From positions 1,273,994-1,337,993 of the forward strand of contig NZ_VKDD01000002.1 in assembly GCF_007097525.1 (NCBI RefSeq): 64,000 bases of DNA, given 5' to 3'. This document shows, in pieces, positions 56,897 through 64,000 of the stretch; position 1 is the stretch's first letter, and every line of letters starts with the position of its first letter. This DNA comes from Thalassomonas sp. M1454 (GTDB lineage: Bacteria; Pseudomonadota; Gammaproteobacteria; Enterobacterales; Alteromonadaceae). The translations under genes and the position numbers were made by a program. The notes under the pieces are model-generated. The model made no database searches. It had not been told where the DNA came from and saw only the letters and a list, made by a program, of their open reading frames with translations.

Positions 56897-57915
56897 TGTG
56901 TGATTCATAGAGATCGTTTCAATTTGGCGATCTCTAAATCACGCTTATAATTGGACATTTGGATTCGCTCATTATGCGGTAGATAAAACTCTTCAATTTC
57001 GCCACTAAATGGCGCCTCGTTACTCACTTCAAATCATTTTTCCATAGGTGCTTTACCGTTGTGAGCACTATGAGGTCGTTCCCAGTTGTAATAGTGTTGC
57101 CATTCAGCGAGTCGGTCATCGATATCATCTTTTAAAATGTTCAGGGTCGCATAAAAATTCTGTTTTATCTGTTTTCTGTGAATGTTCTACTTTTCCATTT
57201 AAATGAGGAGAGCCTGGCTTATTTGGACGAAATTTAATATTAAATTGCATGAATAACTTTTGAACTTTTTCAGCAAAGAACTCCGTTCCTCTGTCGGTTT
57301 GAAATCTTTGGATTGGAAATGGCATTTCATCAATGACGGCTTCAACAAATTTAAGAGTGTTAGCTGCACTGCGACGCTTGTAAAGCCTTAAAACTCTTTA
57401 GCGAGTACAATCACCAATAGCAGTGTATTGATATAAGCTAGGCGCTATTTTACATGTGTCCATTTGAATTCTTTCACCTGGTATAGGTCGAGAGTAGCGT
57501 TTGTTTTCAGTTTTCCTGCGATAAATAACGACTGGTTCAACGTTATTATTTTTAAGGACTTTGTGAATTGTTGCTAACCCAAGTTTTATTTGGTGATTTC
57601 GAATTAATTCGCTTTGTATTCTTCTCGCACCTAAATTACGACGCTTTCTGATCGACAAGATTAGCTTTTCGAATTCAGGAGTAATCTTTTTATTTGGTGA
57701 ACTATGCGGACGCCTGCTTTGGCTATTGAGGCCATCTACACCGTCTTTCTGATATCGAGATAACCACTTCCAAAGAGTTGGCCTTGATATGCCGCAACGA
57801 AGACAAATCACTCCCGCACCACCAGTTTCTTGATAAAAATCTATCCACTTTAATCTTTGTTTAATTTCATCATTCATGACACCCTAGTATAGAAAGGATG
57901 TCTATGAATCACACA
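56897..57915 (-). mobile_element. Inactivated IS481-family-like insertion element
   Basis: A 1019-bp element. The ends are inverted repeats: TGTGTGATTCATAGA at 56897-56911 and its complement at 57901-57915, extended inward to 24 bp with two mismatches. No target duplication is visible. It carries a single transposase gene with three lesions (see that entry), so it cannot move by itself. It sits between two polysaccharide genes. Confidence 0.85.
56905..57877 (-). pseudogene. Broken transposase of the IS481-like element
   Basis: Starts at ATG 57877 (MNDEIKQRLKWIDFY) with an HTH region (CGISRPTLWKWLSRYQKDG) and an rve integrase core (ERIQMDTCK, FQTDRGTEFF, GSPHLNGKVEHSQ giving the DDE residues). 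Lesions: TAA at 57398-57400 where TGC/TAC-like sense is expected after GDCTR; one extra A in the run 57153-57157 (an extra T on the coding strand), after which the frame would continue YATLNILKDDID; and TGA for tryptophan at 57034-57036 (APMEK-stop-FEVSNE). The final KRSL and its stop fall in the left inverted repeat. Confidence 0.88.
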
Positions 57916-57930
57916 CAGATATCTCTTTTA

Positions 57931-58833
57931 TTAATCTCTCACTATTTTAAAAAAAGTTAATAATTTAATTACTTTACTATTTTTTAATTCTATATATTTT
58001 AGTTTTATTCTATTTAACTTTGCCAACTCAGCTTTTTGACTATTAATCTCAGATTGATACTTTATATGTCCCTCCTTTAATTTCGTCAATCTATCTTTTG
58101 ATTTTAAGTCAGCTTTACTTGCATCACTGTTATGCAAATTAGCAACTTCATCCTTTGCGTAACTATTGTTTTTTTTACAATTTTCAATATCATTTTTTTT
58201 ATTGAACAGTACCGGTTTCATACTGTCCCATTTAACGTTTTCTTTGACGACTTTAGCGGGAATCCCACCTAATACACAATTACTTTTTGAGAGCCTTTTA
58301 GTTACTACAGAATTGCTCGCGACAATACAATCTCTTCCAGCACCAGCCCCCTTTAAGAAACTTACATCTTCACCAACCCAAACTCTATCGCTAATCACAA
58401 CATCTTTTGGAAGATTAATTGCTTGATTAGTTTCTAAATCAATTACAGAATGGCCATCAGAAGTTCTTAGCTTTATACCCCACGAAAACATACAGTCATC
58501 ACCAATTAAGCATTTTTCATTACCGTCCTGCATTTGAACACTTAACCCTCCGCAACTAAAATTTTTTCCAACTATAAACTCTACAAAATCACCACCAGTA
58601 GATACAATATTTAGGTTATTAATAAAATGTGCACTATCTCCGATTATTATGACTTTATCATTACCTCTAACTCTAATATTTAAGGCTCTATATTTTTTTG
58701 CTTTACCAATTTTAACAACATTGTTATTGCCATCAATTATGATTTGAGAACGTTCAAATTCATTTTTATCAGCAATATCTATACTATTATTTTTTCCTGT
58801 AGGGTTGACGACCAAACCATTGAAATTTTTCAT
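57931..58833 (-). CDS. Left-handed beta-helix acyltransferase with coiled-coil tail
   Basis: A 300-residue protein. Residues 1-~200 are hexapeptide-type repeats ending in VWVGEDVSFLKGAGAGRDCIVASNSVV and GGIPAKVV, the usual acyltransferase (WcaF/NeuD-like) end. Its N-terminal third has repeats rich in N, D and I (IIIDGNNNVVKIG, IRVRGNDKVIIIG) in the same fold. Residues 215-290 are charged and helical (KLKEGHIKYQSEINSQKAEL). The histidine in SDGHSV may be catalytic. It probably acetylates a sugar of the glycan. It starts 16 bases outside the insertion element. Confidence 0.78.
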   Translation of the reverse strand: MKNFNGLVVNPTGKNNSIDIADKNEFERSQIIIDGNNNVVKIGKAKKYRALNIRVRGNDKVIIIGDSAHFINNLNIVSTGGDFVEFIVGKNFSCGGLSVQMQDGNEKCLIGDDCMFSWGIKLRTSDGHSVIDLETNQAINLPKDVVISDRVWVGEDVSFLKGAGAGRDCIVASNSVVTKRLSKSNCVLGGIPAKVVKENVKWDSMKPVLFNKKNDIENCKKNNSYAKDEVANLHNSDASKADLKSKDRLTKLKEGHIKYQSEINSQKAELAKLNRIKLKYIELKNSKVIKLLTFFKIVRD

Positions 58834-59022
58834 AAGACATTGGTACCTTTTACTATGATCAAAACTTTTATTAATTAAGGTGGAGCCCGTTGACAGTCAT
58901 TATTTATGGTAGCTATATTATTAGAATTTCTAAATGATTAAAATAATATCGTTAAGGTAAGGAAAAGATATAGGTTAAAATTTAACTACATAAATTGCTG
59001 ACATTACTACTCAAAATGACAA

Positions 59023-60612
59023 TTACTTCAGATCTGCAAACGATATCTCTTTATGCACATAAGGAAGCATGTAACCACAAGACTTTCTTATTTTAATTTC
59101 AGTAATTGCAACATCTATATTATCAAAGCTTATGCCTTCTAAATCCCAAGGTGCGTATTGCCACCATTCCAACCTTTCAAGCTCACTTATTTGAGCTGTT
59201 GAAAATCTATATTTAATTGGTTTGGCGGGTACTCCTGCTACTATAGCATAAGCAGGAACATCTTTAGTAATAACGGCTCCAGACCCAATTACGGCACCAT
59301 TGCCTACCTTTACTCCAGCATTAATAATGACTCCATGCCCTATCCATACATCATGCCCTATTTCTGTTTTAGGCTTGCGTACAGTATCTAATGCTTTTTT
59401 TCTAATATCACTGCCTACAATATAGTTAGAATATTCATCTGCATAAACAAACTCGTTATCGTGTCTAAATTTCAATTCTTGATATTGAAAAGGGTTAGTA
59501 GACAACCAATTATTCGGGTGATTCCCTTGACCAATATTGACATCTCTTGCTATAGAGCAATACCTACCTACTTTTGTATTATAAATAAAACCATTAACCG
59601 CATAGCTAAATGCATCAAACGAACTATGATGTATCAACACGGCATTGGATAGCCTAGCAGGAGGACATATACTAGCTTGAGGTCGGCACTGATTTAAAGA
59701 GTTTTGAGACAAATCAACCCCCATAGAGTGAATTGACGATAAGCTCCCTTTTTTCTTTGGTTGGTTGACTGAGTTTTTTTGCTTAACATAACGAAGGAGT
59801 GCTTTATCAATTCGTTTCCACTCAGGTAAATCATCACCAAGAAGCCCCCTTAACTTATTCATATCTTTTTGATAAAAATCTATTAAAAACTCTATGTCTT
59901 CAAAAGGTATAAATGGACTATTAACTATGTCTGTAGTTATTCCTATATCGGAATATACTATTTTAATATTTTGATTATCTATTTCATCTTTGGGCTCTAT
60001 AAACGGCTCAGGATAAACATTCAAAAAATCGAAAGCTTTCTTCAACCCAAGCATAGGGTTCTCAATAATGTCTCTTTCCATAATGAGATTAAGTATATTT
60101 TCTTTCTGAATATTACCATACCAGTAACTCAAGTGTTCCCCATAAAGACCTATATCCAAAATTCCAAACCGTTTAATTACACTTCGTAGTGTAGAATTAG
60201 GTTCAACTCTATTTTTATGGACATGATGAAAAAAGGCTGATATTGCTCGCATTACAGGGTGCTTATACGAACAAATATACTTAACTTCAGTACCTAGCTG
60301 AGATTGAATACTTTCGATGATGTTTAAGTTGTCTGTACTACTTACATTACAATAAGGTCGCTTTTCATCTTTATGCCAGAAATACCCTGATGTCAATTCA
60401 CCAATAGCTCGATGTTGCGAACTTGCAGCATCAAAATGTTTTTGATACTGTTTTATAGCTACTTTAGACGTGCAACTTACTTGGCTAAAATGAGACAACT
60501 CAAGTTTTAGAGGTAAAAATATCTCTCGATGGTGTTTTAAGTTTTCGTACAACCAAGTCGACCCGCAATTTTGCGCACCAATTATCAAAAAATTAGGTAA
60601 TTTATTCTTCAT
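59023..60612 (-). CDS. Sulfotransferase-acyltransferase fusion protein
   Basis: A 529-residue two-domain protein. Residues 1-~275 are a sulfotransferase: [19 protein letters not shown] is the PAPS loop and [19 protein letters not shown] the 3'-phosphate region. Residues ~310-529 are a xenobiotic-type (CatB-like) left-handed beta-helix acetyltransferase: [69 protein letters not shown]. One polypeptide could thus both sulfate and acetylate a glycan. Its start overlaps the next gene by 11 bases. Confidence 0.85.
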   Translation of the reverse strand: MKNKLPNFLIIGAQNCGSTWLYENLKHHREIFLPLKLELSHFSQVSCTSKVAIKQYQKHFDAASSQHRAIGELTSGYFWHKDEKRPYCNVSSTDNLNIIESIQSQLGTEVKYICSYKHPVMRAISAFFHHVHKNRVEPNSTLRSVIKRFGILDIGLYGEHLSYWYGNIQKENILNLIMERDIIENPMLGLKKAFDFLNVYPEPFIEPKDEIDNQNIKIVYSDIGITTDIVNSPFIPFEDIEFLIDFYQKDMNKLRGLLGDDLPEWKRIDKALLRYVKQKNSVNQPKKKGSLSSIHSMGVDLSQNSLNQCRPQASICPPARLSNAVLIHHSSFDAFSYAVNGFIYNTKVGRYCSIARDVNIGQGNHPNNWLSTNPFQYQELKFRHDNEFVYADEYSNYIVGSDIRKKALDTVRKPKTEIGHDVWIGHGVIINAGVKVGNGAVIGSGAVITKDVPAYAIVAGVPAKPIKYRFSTAQISELERLEWWQYAPWDLEGISFDNIDVAITEIKIRKSCGYMLPYVHKEISFADLK

Positions 60613-63600
60613 AATTATCCACTATATGTATATCTAACAACTTTTTAGTCTCTAATTTTAAAGAAACTTTACTTTTACTAAGGAACTCTTCTACCCAAAT
60701 ATTTACATCATTTTTCAAAAAAACAATATTTTTAGATATTTCACTTTCAACCAAATCTAAATATGGCGCCACTCGGCTACATAATGTTGGAATTCTAAGA
60801 GCTGAAAACTCTAAACATTTTAAATAACTTTTATACTGAGAAAACTCTGTTTCCATCAAAGGAACGGCTCCTAAATCAAAGTTGTCAGCTACACTTATCA
60901 ACCATTCAACAAATTTGTCATACCTGCCATCTACAGGCTGTAATCGTTGCACACATTTATTTGTCGAGTCAAAATCACCGGCCCCTACAACATACAAGTT
61001 AGCTTTTTGAGATTTATTAATTTCATCAATAACTTTTATCAAAAAATCTAAATCTTTTTGATGAGTTTTAGAACCAAAATATAGTACTTTGATAGAGTCT
61101 TTAGGTAAATTAAGATCAATATTTTCAGTTTTTCTTAACCAACGTTTTGAAGATAAACAATTCGGTCTAACTACAATGTTACTGTTAAACTTTGAAAAGA
61201 CTGATTTCAAATTTTCATTTGTTACGTGAACTTCTTTTGCCCCAGATAAAAGTGATTCAAATTTTCTTCTGTAATTCAAGTACACTTGGTCAGTATCAAT
61301 ATAATCAGGTACATCTAATAAGTTATCATCAATTTCAAATACATAAGGAATCTCGAAAGACTTTAATATTTCGATTATAACGCCAACAAAACCTTCAGGA
61401 ATCGCATTTCGCTGAATTACAATTAACTTGAACAACTTAAGTCGTTCTGTAATTAAATCCTGCCACTTAATAAATTCAACACTACCTTGATATTTATTTT
61501 CAAACCAACTTTTCCAATCCACTAATCTTACATAAGCAGTAGGAGGGACATTAGGAAAAGTTCCAACCATAACAAAGCCAATTTTTTCAGGTGTAATTTG
61601 TATTTTATGTTTCTGCTGGAAAAGCACTTTTTGATAAAGTTTCAAGTATTTAGCAGACATATGCATTACAGTATTTTCTAGACCGTAACCTTCCTGCCAT
61701 TTGTTAAGATGTTTTCTAGCTTCAGAGATTAAAGTAGGCTGTTCTTTTATATCTTGTAATTTACTGAAAATAGTTTCAAAATCGTTCTGTACGACCCAAC
61801 CAGCCTTATGTTTTTTAATTCTGTCGCCGACAGCACCTAAATCAATCCCTATAACTGGAATTCCACATGCCCAGCTTTCAGTCAATGTATGACAATAGGT
61901 TTCAGGCCATATAGAAAATACAGCTGCAACGTCGGGTGCAATATCTTTGACTAATCCAGCAAACTCAGAACGGCTATATTCGCCATGATAGATAACCATA
62001 TCCTGTAAATCTTGATCACAGCGACCTAATACATGAAATTCAAAGTTAATGCCTTTATCTTTTTTAATAATATCTATGAAGTGATCTTTGCCTTTAGATT
62101 TTGAAATATTCCCTGGTACAAGTACTTTCAATTTACCATTTACAGGAGAATCATTTGGTGCGGAAAAAGATGAAAAATCCCTACCATGAGGAAATACATA
62201 AAATTGATCCTGTTTATCTTTTAATTTAGGCAGTGCATTGAGAATATATTCTTTAGCTGAGTCACACGTAGTAACAAAAGCATCACACTGGTAAAAAACA
62301 TCTTCCATTCGCTTTTTCCAAAACGATGAATATTCAGGCGTTATATTTTGCAAAGTAGGATCATCTAACCATAGAGGGCTCACAGCATTATCAGTAACGC
62401 CTTCTAAAAACAGATTTCCATCTTTATCTAATAAATTTACGGTAGGACAAATTGCATAAAAATCATGGAATGAATTAACTACCGGTATGTCCATAGACTT
62501 AGCTACTTGAATCAAATTCAAACTATGCCAAGCAATATGTCGAATATGCAACAATTCTATTGAATACTTATAAAGAACATATCTTACGACAGAGTCGTAT
62601 TCCATATTCCTGTGCGTCGCAATGCAAACAGGATCATCCAAACGAAAACTTTCTAAAACACTATAGTTTCCACCTGTAACGTCCATTACCTCTATAAAAT
62701 TTCGATTACAAGCTAAAACTAAACCCTCGTAAACACGTTTTATTCCTTTCATTAAGTCCATATTGGTTTGTGGTGTTCCCCCTGTTCGAGTGGAAATCAC
62801 AAACATAATTTTAGGTTTTAACACTGCGCTGTCAGCGTGAACGTTGTTTAACATATGAGAAACAGCGCCTTTAACTCTCAAGAACTTATTAGAATTAAAA
62901 ATTGCTTTTGTCGCACCTTTGTAAATCGGATAATCTTTATTTACTTGCTTACTACCGGCATCCATTAAGTTGTGCTTTGACTCTTGAAAAGATGCAGAAC
63001 GTACATGATGAACAAATGTCTTAGGATCTATTATATTATACCAACCAGCGGCTATAGCTCTCATTGAGAACTCATTCTCTTCTCCATAACCTTTAGGAAA
63101 TTTTTTCTCATCAAATATGCCAATTGACTTTATTAAGGCGTGTTTTATATAAAAACAAAAGCCATTTCCTGTAGGCACTTCAATACTGTCGAAATAATTA
63201 GTTCTACCAATTAGTCTACCAACTTCATGATACTTTAAAAATTCAGGATATATGTTAGTACCTGTATCAGGTACAGAAAATGCTCCTGAATTATCCGAAA
63301 CTGCAGTCACTGTTCCAATTTGACGGTCAGAATAGGCTTTTATTTGCATATTATTTAACCATTTTGGTGTCACCTCAGTATCACTATTTAACAATAAAAC
63401 ATCATTTTCATTTGCTAACGAAATGCCTTTATTTACAGTTCTTGTATAACCTAGGTTTTCATTATTATGAAAAATCTTAATATTTGATATACCGTCAAAC
63501 TTTTGTAACATTAATTTAACATCGACAGATGGGCTACAATCATTTATTACAATTAATTCGTTCCTTTCTAGATTGGTATGTTCTATAACACTATTAATAC

Positions 63601-64000
63601 ATATTTCAGTTTCTTCAGCAGCATTGTAAACAGGAATGACTATACTAGTGTTTATGTCTTTAATATTGGGAACATTTTTCGTAAGTTTTACCTCACTAGT
63701 ATCTTTATTTGGATTTATATCATTAGGGTCTATCGCTAAACGCCCTTCATTTTGACCAAACTTTACGAAATGCACCAAAGGCTTAATTAACGATTTCTTA
63801 ACATCGGGGTTTTTAGCAAGATAAAAACTTCCATCAAATAACGATGATAATTTATATAGATCTGTGTTCTTATTTTTCAAATAATGAATGACTGGATTAG
63901 TAGATACATTGCCTTTCATATATTTATTTTGATAATAATTCACATCAAAATAGCGGTTGGGATTTCGACCTTCTTTATAACCGTGTATTAAAAAATGGAT
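60602..64000 (-). CDS. Very large multidomain glycosyltransferase, 5' end outside window
   Basis: At least 1132 residues; the frame is open to base 64000 (in-frame [19 protein letters not shown] precedes the first internal GTG at 63943), so the N-terminus is outside the window. Order: short repeats of the form HFxxxGxxEGRxPxxYFD; a GT2 domain ([37 protein letters not shown]); a GT4-type domain ([38 protein letters not shown]); and a third, GT4-like domain ([19 protein letters not shown]). Three catalytic modules in one chain suggest it builds a repeat unit. Confidence 0.85.
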   Translation of the reverse strand: MHFLIHGYKEGRNPNRYFDVNYYQNKYMKGNVSTNPVIHYLKNKNTDLYKLSSLFDGSFYLAKNPDVKKSLIKPLVHFVKFGQNEGRLAIDPNDINPNKDTSEVKLTKNVPNIKDINTSIVIPVYNAAEETEICINSVIEHTNLERNELIVINDCSPSVDVKLMLQKFDGISNIKIFHNNENLGYTRTVNKGISLANENDVLLLNSDTEVTPKWLNNMQIKAYSDRQIGTVTAVSDNSGAFSVPDTGTNIYPEFLKYHEVGRLIGRTNYFDSIEVPTGNGFCFYIKHALIKSIGIFDEKKFPKGYGEENEFSMRAIAAGWYNIIDPKTFVHHVRSASFQESKHNLMDAGSKQVNKDYPIYKGATKAIFNSNKFLRVKGAVSHMLNNVHADSAVLKPKIMFVISTRTGGTPQTNMDLMKGIKRVYEGLVLACNRNFIEVMDVTGGNYSVLESFRLDDPVCIATHRNMEYDSVVRYVLYKYSIELLHIRHIAWHSLNLIQVAKSMDIPVVNSFHDFYAICPTVNLLDKDGNLFLEGVTDNAVSPLWLDDPTLQNITPEYSSFWKKRMEDVFYQCDAFVTTCDSAKEYILNALPKLKDKQDQFYVFPHGRDFSSFSAPNDSPVNGKLKVLVPGNISKSKGKDHFIDIIKKDKGINFEFHVLGRCDQDLQDMVIYHGEYSRSEFAGLVKDIAPDVAAVFSIWPETYCHTLTESWACGIPVIGIDLGAVGDRIKKHKAGWVVQNDFETIFSKLQDIKEQPTLISEARKHLNKWQEGYGLENTVMHMSAKYLKLYQKVLFQQKHKIQITPEKIGFVMVGTFPNVPPTAYVRLVDWKSWFENKYQGSVEFIKWQDLITERLKLFKLIVIQRNAIPEGFVGVIIEILKSFEIPYVFEIDDNLLDVPDYIDTDQVYLNYRRKFESLLSGAKEVHVTNENLKSVFSKFNSNIVVRPNCLSSKRWLRKTENIDLNLPKDSIKVLYFGSKTHQKDLDFLIKVIDEINKSQKANLYVVGAGDFDSTNKCVQRLQPVDGRYDKFVEWLISVADNFDLGAVPLMETEFSQYKSYLKCLEFSALRIPTLCSRVAPYLDLVESEISKNIVFLKNDVNIWVEEFLSKSKVSLKLETKKLLDIHIVDNYEE

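Noticed and set aside
56885-57927. Target-site duplication around the insertion element
   Set aside because: Flanks TTGAAT and CAGATA show no direct repeat by eye.

Overview
The window is chromosomal DNA of a low-GC marine gammaproteobacterium. Gene content and order, and the type of proteins (PutP, FadI/FadJ, MoxR/Bat cluster, D-amino acid aminotransferase next to dacA, sulfated-polysaccharide genes), suggest Alteromonadales, probably a Colwelliaceae relative such as Colwellia or Thalassotalea. This placement is an inference from protein resemblance, not from a marker-gene tree. No rRNA, tRNA or CRISPR array was seen.

Region 1 (1-13.7 kb, + strand) is a conserved housekeeping run: leuS (5' end outside the window), lptE, holA, nadD, rsfS, rlmH, mrdA, rodA, rlpA, dacA, dat, ybeD, lipB, lipA. 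It links LPS export, replication, NAD synthesis, ribosome maturation, the elongasome cell-wall machinery and lipoate synthesis. A decayed tandem duplication lies just before mrdA. Region 2 (13.7-19.4 kb) holds an AsmA-like DUF748 protein, aroC, prmB, smrB and sixA. Region 3 (19.6-28.2 kb) separates sixA from fadJ, which are neighbours in E. coli. It carries a pitrilysin-type protease, a 1519-residue propeller/PAS/GGDEF/EAL signalling protein, and a strong sigma-54-type promoter followed by a 10-fold SSNRIRIQPA repeat protein and two tiny peptides that both end in EMSANSWW plus one residue. This last group is the most novel-looking system in the window. Region 4 (28.3-31.9 kb) is fadIJ, with a FadR-like operator upstream.

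Region 5 (32.1-40.7 kb, + strand) is a MoxR-DUF58-DUF4381-BatA-BatB/C-BatD operon followed by an ECF sigma factor and its DUF3379 partner. Region 6 (41.1-43.4 kb) has putP and an EAL-only protein that lacks the HDOD half.

Region 7 (43.4-64.0 kb, mostly - strand, visibly AT-richer) is a surface-polysaccharide locus. It has galE, a decayed galU remnant, a methyltransferase, a DHH phosphoesterase, ugd, five glycosyltransferase genes, two left-handed beta-helix acyltransferase modules and four sulfotransferase-like domains, one fused to an acyltransferase. It contains an inactivated IS481-type element with 24-bp terminal inverted repeats and a second decayed gene at about 54.4-55.0 kb. Together these genes would supply UDP-galactose and UDP-glucuronate and build a glycan that is probably sulfated and acylated. 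The locus has been remodelled by insertion and gene decay. The final glycosyltransferase reads out of the window at its 5' end.
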